From Rallus limicola (Eukaryota > Chordata > Aves > Gruiformes > Rallidae), in NCBI GenBank assembly GCA_022605955.1, contig JAKCOZ010000020.1, positions 9,103,001 to 9,167,000 on the forward strand: a stretch of DNA of 64,000 nucleotides, read 5' to 3'. Of the stretch, positions 1-15,200 are shown one piece after another. The translations under genes and the position numbers were made by a program. The notes below the pieces were generated by a model. It worked only from the letters and a program-made list of their open reading frames with translations, did not search any database and was not told the origin of the DNA. The stretch's first letter is position 1; every line of letters starts with the position of its first letter.

Positions 1-116
1 TCAGCTCAGAGTTCTCACCAGGTTTCCTCAGGAAGTATTTTCCAGTACTTAAATTTAAGAACATTAGTGGAGTATTTTTCAGTTCCCTACAATGTGTATT
101 TTTCCGAATCAAATAC

Positions 117-281
117 CTTCTTCATCTTGCCGTGCTTCAGGTCCAACTTCAGCTGCTGGTTCTGCTGCAGTAGTGACTTCATGCTGTTCTTCAGTTCAGT
201 CACTTTAGCCTGAAGCATAAACTTATCCTTCCAAGTCACTGACAGGTCTTCTCTTGCCATTTCCAACTCAGTCTTCATATT
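117..281 (-). CDS. GOLGA3: GOLGA3 exon 22, last coding exon inside the window (residues 1340-1394)
   Basis: The acceptor is CATTTAG and the donor is AAGAAG|GTATTT. It encodes TELEMAREDLSVTWKDKFML and LLQQNQQLKLDLKHGKMKK. The human protein continues about 100 residues, so the remaining exons and the 3'UTR are left of the window. Confidence 0.94.
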
Positions 282-3200
282 CTAAATGGGAAAAGAAAAG
301 AATCAATGTGATGCAGGGAAATGGTATAAAATTCCAGCCATATAAGTATTTTTTGAGTTTCCAAGGGAAACTAGAAAAGAAAGGACACATAACAATGCTA
401 TTAGAAACCAATTTGCCCTGGGAGAAAAACAGAAATTTGATTTTAAGAAGTCAGTAGCCTATACTACTGGTATAAGGTCAAGGAAGTAAAGCTGCTAACA
501 GCAGAGTCAAAGTAAAACAGAAAAGGCACTACAAATCACACAGTGAATAAGTCTTTATGAATAAAAAAAGTATCAGTGTAAGTACGTTTAAAACAATTTT
601 TATTGTTTAAAATTATCCCCCTACAACAATACCAGTTATCCTATCAGAATATGTGCCAGCCAGATTAAATACCTGCAAGACAACTTGCATCCCTTCTATC
701 TCCTTGTGGCTGCGCTGTTCACTCATATCCAACTGCTGCTTGAGTGTCTCAACTTCTCTTTCTTTTTGTTCTACTTCCCACTTGAGGTCTTCAACCTACC
801 AAGATGCGGGGGGGAAGGGGGGGAAGAGTTATCTTCACAATTCTCCATAGGTGCAATTAACCATAAAATTTGAAACATACAATCCATGTCTCATAGACCC
901 TTCCTGATTCTAAGACCTAGCAAAGCTTCATTAAAAATGCTGATTTAAAAAAAAAAAAAGGTAATACAATGCATCATAAAAAAGGATAAACAATACAGTG
1001 AATGTGCAGTTTTTACCTCTTGGCTTACTACAGGCTGTTCACTAAGCTTGTCATCCAGCTTTTTCTGCAGAAGTTGGAGCTGAGACCTGGCTTCTGCCAG
1101 CTCTTGCTGAAACTGTGATACCTCCTGGGAATGTTTTTCATCCTCCACCCTGTACAGCAGGATTAACATACACAGCAGTTATTCAATCTGTCCTTTAAAA
1201 CAAGTACTTCACTGGGTTAGCTTTGTAACTCTGACATGACAGTGCATGGAGCCTGGTTAGTTATAGCTTTGACTGATAGCTTTGCCATTCACAGCAAGAG
1301 TTACATCTTATGAGACATATGCATGAATCTATCATTAAATACTGCCAAAAAGTACTCCTTGAGCCTTGGTAATAGTTCACTTACAAACAACAGGCTCTAC
1401 AGTAAAAACGAAACATCTGTAAGAGGAATACAGTTAACATTACATCCATTACATGTAAGTCTGATGAATTCTTATAAAATATATTCTATACTAGAAAACT
1501 ACTTGAATTTGAATTATGGAATATATTCAACAACGAAATTCATCCTCTATGTAGTCCTTCAGGGATGTGAATGAATAGTAAGATGCCTATGAATACTAGT
1601 ATGAAATAGTAGAAATCTGCATTAAAACTATAAAAGAATGCAGATACTGAAGACTAAATGTAGCACTTGCTTCAGGTGTCACTGAATTATGAAGAGACAG
1701 AACAATGCAAGTATGTGCTAGAATCCAAACATCTTGTGGTCAGGCTCTCCTGGAGTACATCTCAATATAATCCACTTCAGAGTAACATAGTGCTTCACTA
1801 ACATATGGCTTTTTCAGAGTATTTATTTTATTTACTGTTCTCCAAAAACTTTAACATTTACTTACTGCAGTTTGTCCACTTCAGCCTGAAGGGCTTGGAC
1901 AACCAGTTCTTTGGCATGTAGCTCTTTCTTGATTTCACTGAGCTCAAGCATAGCAGCTCTGTAGTGACGGCGGTTATGTGCTGCATCAGATTTGGCCGCT
2001 GCTTCCTACAAGGGGAAAAAAAACAAACAAAAAAAAAGAGATACAGGTTTTCTTCATTGCTGTAGGTGAATCATAAAGGGGACTAGCCTAAAGAGGTACA
2101 AAACAAATCAAGAAGCAAGTTTTGCAGCTGTTAGCACTTTTTTTTGTCTAAAAACTTTATTAGTGCTATCCTTATTAATGCTAATGGCAGTTAATAACAA
2201 GATATAATGGAAGAGGCACATTTGCCAGACTGCTGTTTCATTGTGAACTTTTGGCTGAAGTAACATCACATATGTTCCCAAGCATTACAGATCAGAATGG
2301 CATTTCCCTGGTAGCCAATGAGTATGCTTAAACAGGGCACTACAGAGAAGACATCAACTGATCTTTCAGCCACTGACCATCATGACACAGACTCTGGAGG
2401 AAGCAGTATGATATAATGCATAGCTAATTTTTTCAAGCTGCTTTTCAAATACTTTACATTTAAATCACCTTTTAAATAAATAAAATAAAAAGACCATTAC
2501 CTGCTTCTTAAGCTCTTTAACTTTTGCTTTTTCTTTCTCTAAGGAAGCCTGCAAAGTTTGAATGAGTTCTTGCATTTGCTGATCTTCTTCCTCTTTCCGT
2601 TTTAGGACTGCCTGAACCTGTATCAGGTAACAAAACACACACAGGCATTTGTGTGGGCTCACTGAAAGACTAGAAATGTCAGCAGATTAAATATAAACAC
2701 AAGTCAATGCAGGGATTGCAAAACTCTTCTCCTCTCTCCTGTTCACTGGTAACTCTTTCCTCATGGTGCTCTTGACCCTTAAAAGTAGCTATGCTCATTA
2801 CCTACATTCCCATTTGCTTATACCCCATAAATACATCACGATTAGCATTAAAATTGTTCATCTTGATGAATCCATATGTAACAGTTTGTATGTTCCAACT
2901 AACTTCAGTGAAACACTATTGCAAATATTTTAGTGTGATTTGGTTTTTTCCCCTCCCAGAAGAAACAGCTCTGTTTGGTGCAAAGTCTTGTTTCTGATCG
3001 CTCCTTTCACCTTGCATATTACTGCTGTTACACACCACATGGGAGATACAGATACACCAATTTTGTGCCACACAAATAAAGATGTCCATATCCTGTTACC
3101 AGAAATTCTTTTCTTAGGATATTAAAAGAGTCAAATACCTGTAGATTCAGTTGTACCAAGTCTGCCTCTCTTTTTGCTAATGCTGTTTCTAGGATATTGT

Positions 3201-6200
3201 TGTGCTCCCGCAAAGCGGCGTTGGACTGACTAAGACCTGTAAGTTTTCCACGTTCATGCTCCAGTTCAAGGGCCAACTTCTTATTAATTTCTTCTAAACG
3301 TTTTATCTTCTTCCTGAAGCCTCTAGATTCCTGAAGCTATAGCCAAAAAAAAAAAAACAACAAGTCAAACAATCCAATCCAAACAACTCCAGATTACTAC
3401 CCAGTTGTGAGCTAAACTCATTAAACATCTTGCTTCCCATCTTTTTTTTTGTTTGTTTATAAAATGAACACTTCAAAATAAATTCAGCTTGGTATTTTTC
3501 CCTTTTGGAAGGCTAAAATATAGGTGCAGATCAAGAGTAGCAGACATGTAAAGTTTTTTTTGTGCTACTCTAAAACTGAACACCACCACCCTGCCCTGAA
3601 AAATCACTCAGCATCCATAACTCCAAATAGTTTAAAAAAAATAATGACTCATGCATCTTCAGCTGTCTCATGACCAGACACAGCTCATGTCTAGTACAGG
3701 AACTACTTTTCTTTCTCATCTTCCCACGGATTCATGAAACCATGGAGAATCGTCACAGGGTAACAAAATTAGCAAGTGTCACTGACATGATGTTTCCTAT
3801 GTAAGAATCTGATTTCCTGTACCGTAGGAATAAAATTACTGTCCTGAAGTTCATCCCCCACAAGCGCTTTTTACTGTCACCTTCCCAACTACTATGCAAA
3901 TTCAAGCAATCACCTCGTCCTCAAGTTCCAACACCTTCTCTCGGTATTCTTCAAGCTCCTGGCTCGTAAGCGAAATAACTTCTTGCAACTCTTTTTCCAA
4001 CATCAACTTACTGCTGCTAACAGCTTGCAATTCTGTCTCCAGCGCTTGAATCCTTTCCTAAGGAACAAAGAAATCCCAAGTGTGAATAATAGATCACTCA
4101 TCACAGGAGTAATTTTGGGTTTGTTCAAAAGTCTACTTCTCTAACAAGTATTACGTGAGGTACTAGTGCTTAGTGTAAGTGTTGCTCAGACCTTTCCATC
4201 CTTGCATCCAGCTACTGCTGTATGATATCTTGCTCCATTGGTCCAAGGAATTGGAACTTCCTCCAATACATTAATTTTCTCATCACAGGCATAACCTATA
4301 TTAGTAAGTTATGGCTATGCTGAAGAACTTTTACCTTTCTATGAGAAAAAAGAATGCTGGAAAACTTTTCAGATGCTGAATTTAAAAAAAAACAAAACAA
4401 CCCAGAACCCACCCAAACCCCAGCAAAACCGAAGAAACCAGTAACAAAAATCAATCAGGAAGTTTAGCACTAAGGCTGAGTTTGGATTACAATTGGTAAC
4501 CCAAATGATACAAGTAAAATTTAAAACAAACAGGAAAAATCCCAACAACCAATACAAAGCCTGCCAAATCACCCCTCAAATGTAGTTAAGGAAAACCTCA
4601 GCGCTCAGAACACCAGTATCATGTTCTTTTTGACCTTTATATCTCAAACATTTCCGTCACTTCAGTGTAAAACAGCATTTGAAGACTTTTTTAATAACAG
4701 TATAGCTCTGTCTTTGTACTAACAATGTTAAAAGACATCTGCATACTTGAGCAATCTGGTTGCTTCCACTATCAGTGATTTGTGCTTTTAGTTTGCTCAA
4801 CTCTGCTTCAGCAGATTCCTTGGCAGTGAGAGATTCCTGTAGCCGACGACTAAGAATGCTGACTGCATTCTCATAAGCTTTGTGTTTTGCTTTCATCTCT
4901 TTCTGAGCACTTGTCAGATCTGACCCGAGACGTTTCATTTTCTGTTTCTGCTCAGTAATGGCCCTGAAGCAAAAGGAAAAACAAGACATCAAGTGAAAAC
5001 GAAGCACTGTTTTCAGGCAGTTCAAAAGATTCAATTTTAACAGGGCCCAACAAAAACTAACATCCACTTCTCTCCCCTTGTCCCAGAGTCATCCTTCTCA
5101 GAGAAAGTCACTGGGTTGATAAAGTACAACATGGCCCTCTGCAAAATAATCCCTTGAAGACTCTTAACATTCTAAGAAAATATGGTAATTAAGTCTTTGT
5201 CAGAATTGTTAAAACTCAACAATATAAGGGAATATAAACTACTGTCTCTAAAAGTAACAGAGAATTTAGAGTAAGAATCTGAAATCCTTGGTATCAGGTA
5301 TCACAAAAACCCTGTGATCACCAGTGGAGGGGTGAAGTGGTGTTTCTCATTAATGCTAACATTCAAACGCATTGAGACTAATATTTAGTAGATGATAGCT
5401 AGCATTAGCTCCCATATATATATTGAATGGTGTGTTTTTAACCAACAGTACCTAAGCATATCAGAGGAGAAGCTGCAACTCCTATGTAGCATGCAACCAA
5501 CACTTTGCCATGTACAAGACTCCAACACTTGGTCTGTTCAGTTATTTAAATTTCACAAAATCATAGAATTGTTTAGGTTGGAAGGAACCTCAAAGCCCAT
5601 CCAGTTTCAAGCCCCTGCCACAGGGAGACATCTTCCACTAGCCCAGGCTGCCTAAAGCCCCATCCAACCTGGCCTTGAACACTGCCAGGGAGGGGGCACA
5701 CTAAAGGAAAGACTATGGAATAGGAAGAGTGATTACTAAAAAGGTGAATGTTAAAAATACTCTAGTTATTTTGTGTGTACTAAAAGAACAGACTTACTTT
5801 TTTGCTTCTTCTTGCATTTGTTCTACTTGTTGTTTTAATGCCTGATTTGCCTCAGCAAGAGATGCCATTTGTTCCTTATCAAACTGCAAAGACTTAATAG
5901 GAAGGAAAAAAACAAACCCATGAGAGTAAGACCAAGAGCTTGTTTGCTGTATATTGGATTATAAAAGAACAAGCATGAAGTTTCACAATTACTTCCATTT
6001 CTAAATATAAATTGTTGCAAGGTTCTCTACCTCCTTTCCTTTTTTTATTTCTTTAATTCTTCCCTCAATGGCCACCCCGTAACATGTACAAACGGAGTTC
6101 TACTTTGGTCCTTGCTCTCAGATGGAGTTCACTTTGGGACCAAGGAAAATGCTTCCGCACCACACATCTATCACTGCTGTAGCACACTTCTCCCCAATTA

Positions 6201-9200
6201 TATGATATGTTAATATTAAAGATGTAACTAGGAACCTTAATTTCTTTATTTCCAAAGTTAATAGAAACAGCAAGGTATCCTGGATGTAACACACTCAAAG
6301 TCCAAAGCTTAACACCTTCCATACCTGTAGGCGTGTTTCCATATCATCTCGCTCTTTCTGCACTGATTGAAGTTGATTTTCTATTTCCACCATCTGCTGG
6401 TGAACCTGAGATACCTCCTTCTGTAGTTTTGAATGTTCAGACTCAAGTGACTGTTTTTCAACTTGAATTTTCAGTAGCTCTCGTTTCAACTCTTTCACTT
6501 CTGAGTCCAGCCGTTTCTTTGTAGCTTTCAGTTCACTAATCAGTTGGTCCTTGGAACTTGCATCTCTTCGATAAGCCTCTACCATTACCTTGGACACAAG
6601 AGGACATCATCTACTCTGTTACTGCTTTACAAATTCCAGAGTAATTTACTATAAAGTGTTTACTGGTGGTCTAGTTTTGAGGGAGGGCAGGATGTCAGAA
6701 TACAAACCAGCATCATCACCTGTAACATATTTACCCTCGTTCAAATTTTTTTATGTAAGCCTAGATATCAAATACCACTATGTATCATCAGAAGTTCATA
6801 AAAAAACCAAACTCTTTTGAGTGTTTGTAGCAGAACACTATACTCTTCTTCACATTCGTTATGGAACCAACCATACTATGTGCAATTCTTTCAAACTAAA
6901 CTATAAACTGTGACTGAGTTTAGACAGACTTCCCAAACTTAAACCTAACAGGCTAAAACAACCTGTGGCATCACCTTAATAAGCAATCAAGCAGTAAATT
7001 AATGATGCCACTCTATACCTAAGACACATATGAACAACACTAATAATCACTAATTCAAAACTGGTATGGTCAAAACTGTGTAAATTAAGAAAAAAGGTTG
7101 TAGTAAAGTACTTATTTTCAATCTCGCTGTGGAATCAAATACCATTTTTCAAAGCTGCAGCAAAATTATGACACTTGATTGTCACAGGTGCTTTTGCACA
7201 AGCAAACCTAGCATTGACAAAACCAGAGCGGTTTTATACGATGGGTCATTTGGCAAACTCCCCAAAGTCCAATGAAAGCATGAATTGGTTAGTGCATCTC
7301 CTTTCAAGTTAATCACAGAAAAAAATTTAACTGTACAGAATAAAGAAACAGGATAAATATGTCACTTCTGTATCAAAATTCTTTGATACAGAAAATTGAT
7401 TCATGTTTCTTCACAAACCCCTGAGAGATATAGGACTTCACTGTGATAAAAAAGTGTATTTTTTAGTTTTATTTCTTTGAAATAGTTTGCTTTTGCTTAC
7501 CTTCTGCTGCAGGAACTGTTCCTTCACTTTTTGAAACTGTTTTTTAAGGCTGGAATTTTCTTGTTGCAGATTTTCTACCTGCCAGAAGGGAAAATAAAAA
7601 CAACCACAAAAGAAACCATAAGTGTGGTGTTTGACATGCTAAATGTCATGGTCTACATTAATTAATGCAGCAACAGTATCTTTTGCTATGTTTTAGAGAT
7701 AATTTCAGGATACCTGGCTTGACTTGATGGCCACTTCTTGCCTCAGTTGTTCCAAGATTTCTGATGCTACTTCTGTATCTTCCCCAAGGCGCGTCGCTCC
7801 TTCGTCGAGTTGCTCTTTACTTGCTTTTGCTGCCTGCAGAGCTACTTCCAAGACAATCTTCTCATTCTGCAAATACTGGATCATGTCATCCTTAGAAGTA
7901 GCATCACTTTGGAACTCTTCTAATCTGGCCTTCAGTTCATCATACTGTGTTTGCAGGTCATCCAGGGACTGCTCTTTGGTGTGCAATGTTTCTTGTGTCA
8001 GAGTGATTTGCTTCATTAGGTCTAGGTGTTCTTGCTGTAAAGATTCAAGCTGCAGATCTCGCTGATGCAAAGTCAACTTGACCTGAGAATAAATGTTTTA
8101 AGATTAAATTCAATCAGAACAAATGTCTTTGGAGTCCACTTGCAATCAAGATAAAACATTTTAACTGGTATTTTAGCCTCTAGGAGAAAATAGCAGAAGG
8201 TGAAAATATTTTTAACTTTCTTAGATCACTTGTATTAATTGCATTGATTGCCTTCCACAGCATCTGTAACCTTACAGGCTCAGCAATGACCAGAATGACA
8301 AATCTAAAATACTGAAGTAAGACTCACAGTGTTCTAAATTTTTATTTGAAAAAAATGTGTCCCCAGTAGATATACTGGGTAAATTCAGTGTTACTAATGA
8401 TTATGTCATGTAATTACAGGGTATGTAATACTGAGCTATCATATACTCAACCTCATTCTAGCCATTATCATGCTAGACTCCATAGCAAAGTGCAGATTCA
8501 TTACACTGCTAAGTGTATATAATGATATCCTGAATGCCCAGCACTTTGAACTGGAATCTATGCTTCTTGTCTATCCTTAGACTAACCACAGACTGAATTC
8601 ACTAAAAGCCCCTAACATCTAGGGGACAGCAGTTCTAAACTTTCAAAAATGTACTGTTCCTGAGATGGTTAAAAAAAGGGAGCCTTTTCACCTCAGACAG
8701 AGTGGCTTTAATATGGGCTTCATTTTGGCAGGTTTAAAAAAATACATGTTTAAAGCTCAGAATCTGTTTACTATTGCTTTTTCAGCCAAATAAGTATTTC
8801 CCATGAAACCCTTGGGAAATTACCTAACAACAACCTACCTGTTCCAATTCTTTCTCCAATGTTGCTGCAGAATCAGCCATTTTCTGAAGCTGTTCTTTCT
8901 CATCCTCAAACTCCTCTAGTTTTCTCTGCAAATCTTCTTCCACCATGGTTTTAGCTTCCTGGATCTGCATGAAGGCAGCTTCTTGATCTAACATATCAGC
9001 CTGCAAAGAAAAAGCAAGGAATCAACTTTTGTAATTTCCATGGAGGGGGAGAGAGGCAGGAAAAAGAAGGGGGAGGGAAAAAAAAAAAAAAAAAAAGGAG
9101 GAAAAGAAAAAGGTAAATTATCAAGAAGGTTTCTAGAGAAAACACACAAGCACAAATAATTCTGATGTCTGCCTTCCACACCTGTATGTCTTTAGGGAAG

Positions 9201-12200
9201 TCCCTCATTCGTATACTTAAAAACAGCTTAGAATAACATTGACTGTCTTACGTAGTTGTGAATCTGAATTCCTCTTAAATAACACCATGTCCTTTTTAAA
9301 TTGATGAAACAAGATGTAAAGAAAAAGAATCTTTATTAAGCTTCTTGGAAAAATTCTGAAACAAGAAAATATTCCTTGGATGCTGTAGCTGTTTTGTGAA
9401 ATAGCAGTTTCTGTCATTTACACAACTGCTACTAACACCAGAGATAGGGTGCTTCCACTAGCCTGCTGCTTTGCTGCCCTTTGAGACTTAGAAACAGAAA
9501 CATCACTGAAATTCAAAAGTGAGCAAACTGCACTCCAGATTTTACATATCTTTCCTTACTGGAGGGCAAGAAGGACAAACTCGAGTACTGAGCAATTTCA
9601 CACACTTATCAGCACTTTATTGACTTAGTTTAATTTCCAATTAAGGTTTCTTTTGAAAAAGCTCCTGGATGGTCAAAGTAGAACACTTACATCCGCCTTT
9701 AAAATTCAACTAAAACCAAATACCAGAGCTGAAAATGCAAGTATCACCTCAGAGTGGGCAACATATGGCCTTGCTCTCTCTCTTAATGTTCATAATGTTG
9801 TGCAAATTTATTTGCTTTGAAATATTTACTGATTTTATAATCAGTAATTTATTCAATTTTTAAGATTCTATGTTACTTTGCCAGAATATCCTTGAGTTTG
9901 CAAAACCTAAATATACAACCTAGTCAGAATATCATTTGTGAAGCCCATCTACAACCGTACCTCAATATTTTGCAGCTGTACTGCAATACGTTCCTTTTCT
10001 TTAATGGATCTGTGCTGGGTTTCTGTTAGCTGCTGAGATAGTGCCACATTCTCTAGTTTGAGATGTTCCAACATACCTGCTTGGGTCATTTGCCCAGCCT
10101 AAAGGAAGGGGAAAAAAATAATCACCAATTAATACAAACAGTCAAAGTTTGACCAATAAGTTTAAAGTTTTATATAAAAAACAATCCTGTTGAATCTATC
10201 CACGCCTTGTCATCCACAGAAGGAAAGTGCTTTGGTTAAACTTATACCCCAGCCTTAATTTGAATTAATGCCTCATGATGAAAAACAAGACACCGTCCCT
10301 GCTTGCTTTCCACCTGAAGAGAGCACAAGCAAGACTGGCATCCTTGTCTGAGCTCATAAACAATGTGCTCTGGATAAAGCTACCATAAAAAGAGAACAGA
10401 TTCTCAGTCCTCTCAGATGCAAGTTAAACATAATACCTGTATATTGGCCATCTCACTCTGCAACCTGACACGGGCCTCCTGTGCTAGCACCAGCTGCTGC
10501 TGGTACCACTGCCGCACATTTTGGAGCGATGTGATTTCTGTTTCAGATGCCTTTAGTCTGTTGGTCAGTGTGGTCCGTTCCAGCTGCACCTTCTGAAGCT
10601 GGTTCTGTAAGGAAGCCAACTGCTGGCGCAGATCATGAACTAGGAAAAGAAAAATAGAGAAGTTGGACTAGTGCACTCCACTGTTCTATTTTTATGCACA
10701 CATTTTCAGGGCTTGCTGCTGTATTCATAGCCTTTTTTTGGTTTCCTTTCTCTATGAACAAAAACATATATGCCTAGTAACAAAGACTGGCTTTTCCTGC
10801 AAAAGTGACAGGAGGTTCTCGAATACAAAGTATCAGGTCATAAGCAGGACGAAATTAAAACAAATGAGTCACTTCTTTAAATATGCAAAGTTCCTTAAAT
10901 GGCAGAAAATATGAAATAATCAGGAAGCAGGTACCCTGACATATAGGGTCATCACAAACTAGTATTTGTACAATTATCTAAAAGCTGTTAGTCCATTATC
11001 AAACAGTTCAGACACTGAATATTTATGACTCCCTCTCCAGGCTGGCAGTGGCAGCTTGCAAATTGTGGCAACTTTTGTAGCACACAAAATAAAACCCCAT
11101 GATCTTAAAATACAGATGATTATAACATCAATTAAACAAATTAAAATTAATTCTTGCTCTTAGATTTCATAATTATGTTGCAATAAAACAATTTCTGGAA
11201 TAACACATTTTAAAGACATTTAAATCATCCCACCTGTGCTGTCTCTGGTGAGAACATTTTTTTGCATATCTTCAACTTTCAGCAGGAGTCTTTGGTACTG
11301 CTCCTCTGCTAACTGCAAATCATTATTTGAAGAAGCCAAACTAGCATTCTTTGCTTCCAAGGCATTTTGCAGGTCAGCCATTGCACGTTCCAGATCCCAG
11401 CAAGACTGCTTTAACGTGGCAACTTCTGAGCTCAGAGATTCCTGCTTCTGCTGGCTGTTCTGGCTGTGCTCCATCTGTGCCTGAAGCTTCATGTTCAAAG
11501 CTGCAAGTTGGGCTTGGAGCTCAGTCTTCTCTTTGAGAGCCTGAATGTGTTCCAAACATCAAGATACAGAAGTCTTAAGAGAAAATACGTTAATGGTTGA
11601 CTAAAGAAGATGCTGAACAAAATGATTTTGCTAAGGCAAAGACCACTTGCCTGAAAGAAATTCCTTTTTCAAGTGACAGCTCACATAGCAGGTGTTTCAA
11701 AGATGGATAGTGTTATATGTCAGTCAATGACAAGATTTTTAATATGACATGTTTTCACATGTTAAGAACACTTTCTATTCCAGATGTTATACCATCATTC
11801 AATATAGAGAAAATACAGCTCTACAGGTATCTCTAGCATTACTCTGGATTTATCATCTCTTTTTACATTTGTATTAAACCCCAACTTTTTTAAAGCCCTG
11901 GAAGGCTTCATAAGGATGCTTAAGAAGATAAATTTAAAGTACCTTGTAAAGTTTTATGCATTAATTTTCTTATGTAGAACCTTATTCAAAAATGTTTTTA
12001 CAAAACACAATTCCCACAAGTAATGACTAAAAGGCTCTTGAAGATTAATTAACATAATAATGTAATTTGCTAAATACAGAAAGTCAAATTTATTTTCTAC
12101 CTGATTAGCTTCTAGTGAGAGTGTTTCTAGTTGCCCTTCAAGTCTCATCTTCTCCTTCAGAACCTGCAACATTTCATCGTGAGTTCCTGCGATAGAGCTT

Positions 12201-15200
12201 TCCATAGAAACACTGGAGACAGAGAATACAACAAAAGTTTAGAATACAACAGTCCTCTTGTTGAAGAACAGTGAAACTGAAATTTCAGTTTCAGTGAAAC
12301 TGAAATTAAGTACCACCCAGTCTCTACATATGGCCTTAAATTTAGGACTTTTTTCCTGGCTTTATGATGGACCCAGAACAAAGTGAAACAACCTTTGTTA
12401 TCATTCAAAGAGATAAAGAAATTATATGTGTGTGAAGGTTTTAAATGTTAGCTTCCTATATTTGCACCAACTGAAGCCTAGTGTAGCACCCTTATATTTG
12501 TTATTTTACAGAAGTTCAACATCTGACTTCATTATATCCTGTACTTGCTTGTCCCTTTATAAGCAGACAAGTGGATACACTGGGAGCACAGAACCTCCAC
12601 AACTATTTTCTGCAACTGTCTGCTTTAATGTGAAAGTCCCTGAGAAATGCCAACAGCTGCTGCAAAAGAATGGAGAATAGGTATTTGCTCTAAGGGATTC
12701 CTTATACTTCTTCCCTGACATACAGCCAAAAAGTCTAGAGTAAACAGGAGACATTTCTCTCTCATTACTACAAGAATTAATTCTAAGCTGGAATAATTGT
12801 CAACAATTGATTTTAACTTAACATCTCAAGGCATTACACTTTATTCTAATAAAGAGAAAAAAAAGTAATTTCAAAATTCACATCCATCTACAGACAACCA
12901 ATAAAATGCACAATAATTTAAATCTCATCTGAAGAGGATAAGGGTATTTAGGACAAGACTCTTGGCATTTCATAACCATTTGAGGTCTGAAAGGTACATG
13001 TGCATATCAGGAAAGGGACGATAATCAATATTGAATAACAATTAATTTAAGTTACAACTGGATCCAAAGTTAGTAGGTAAGAATAATAGGTTGCCTATTC
13101 CAAGAGAATACAAAGCTTAACAACACCCTCACTGTACATTGATCTTTCTTACCTGCTAGAAATACTGTCTCTCCGACTTCGTACTTCCCCATTAACTTCT
13201 TGCTCCTGGGCTTGATGCTCCAGTGCTGCAGCCTGCAGCACCTCACTGATGGAAGGAAATTGCCCCATTGCATCAGGATGTATCTTCTGACCATTTATTG
13301 TATACGGAATACCCTGTTTGCCTTCTGCATTCTGTAAACTGTTATACAGCCCCCGTCCTGATACGCTGCTGTAGGTAGAGCTGTCACTCTCGTTTCCATC
13401 CAGCCTCATTCCCACTTCACTCCCATCAAGCTCTGAAACACTATCTCCTGCCAAGGAGGAATTATCTATTCGATCATCCACATCAGAGGGTAGACTAATC
13501 TCAGAAACAACTGATGTTGGACCACTTCTGCTTTGCTTCAGAGTACCACCAGATACCTCAGTAGCCATAAGATTCCCAGTAGTGTTTCTAGAATCTGAGT
13601 CTTCAGTTCTGTAGTCAGCCAAGGACCGGATCTTACTGGACTTAGATTTTGAACTTCTCTCCTTTGAAGATGCTGGAAGTCCCAAGCTACCCAGTTTTGG
13701 TCCCCTGGGGACACTGGTCCGCATAAAGGAGTATTCTTTTGTCATTGCTACAGTGCTAGCTCTTGGCAAGATTTCTGGATTTAACATCAGCTCAGGATCT
13801 AGGGTGCTGGAGGGACGGTTTTTGGATGTAAATTGAACAGACTAAAAGAAGCAAAGAGTCAACAATAAATACCAAAGTGTTACATTTGAACTAGCACCAA
13901 AGACTTATTTTGCTGTAGAACTTAATACATAAAACTCTACGTTTTTACATTAATATTTAAATATATGCACTGTTTTATAAGCAAGGTAAATTATATCAGT
14001 AATCAAGCCTAACAAGGCTCAGTAATTGCATGCTAAAAATTATCAAGGTAGATTCCAAACACTAATTAAAAAATAATACAGGCAAAATTGAAAATTTAGG
14101 TTACTTAAGCTTTGGATTTGGTGTCATCACCTGCTTCCCCCCCATTTTGAGTAGCACAAAATGGTACATTACCAACGAGGTAACAGAGAATCAGATTTTG
14201 CATGTCCAGAAGAAAAAAAAAAATGCACTCTCACATCTGAGAAAGCTACTGAACATTTAAAGCAGAGAAACCAGTAATTTAGAGCACAGAAAGGATAAAG
14301 TTTTCTGGCTTCTCAACATCCCACTGAATCTAAAAGACCTAGTGTGCGGTACTCACTCTTTCTTGATGTCTCTTCACTCTATATTGTTTGAGCTGTTCTT
14401 CTAGCCGTCGTCTTGCCTGAAGTCTAATTTGTTCTTCTTTCTCTAATGGGAGTGGAGAATCTACTGAGCCTGTAAGTGAAAGGTTCTTTACAGTCAAACA
14501 GAAGACTCCAACACAGGCAAGTCTGATGTGAAAGAAAAAAAGCCCCTTCTACCATCAGCAACATGCTTCATGCTTAAGCAAGGAACGCAAGAAAAGCCCA
14601 GTAGCATGCACCTCAGAATACCCTCTTCTAATATAGCCTTGTGTAAGCATTGATAAACCCTCTATTTCTGTTGTTACTCCACGTACATATGACAAAAGAT
14701 TATAGAGCAAGAGTGAGACCATTGCCATCATATTATCTCTCTCACCTGCCCTACACTTCTGACAGTACCAGAAATACAAAACTAAGACCTATGCAGTCCA
14801 CTTATTCCCTGCAGTCAGAGAAAGATGTTCCCTAGATACTTTTTCTTTACTTTTTGTTAACTCACAGTAAATCTTTCCCATAGTAAGGCTTTTTAAAAAC
14901 ATTATTTCAGAAAGCTCTTGAAGCATTAGTCACCTGAATATAAAGACTTTCACTTTCTTTCCCCCCCCTCCCTTTATTACTTAGCTTATAATCACCTGGT
15001 TCTGCTGTGTTTTTTCCTAACATCACCTGTTAGGAATTGAGAAGATCAGAATAGCTTCAGCCCCAGAAAGCATAAATTCCCCTCCAGCATAAGAACAATT
15101 TTTAAATGGTAAGGCACATGCCTTAGCTGCAGCAGAGGGTGGTTTACTGAAAGAAAATGAACTGTAGTTCAAAGTAAAAGCTTACTGCAAAAATTAAGTT

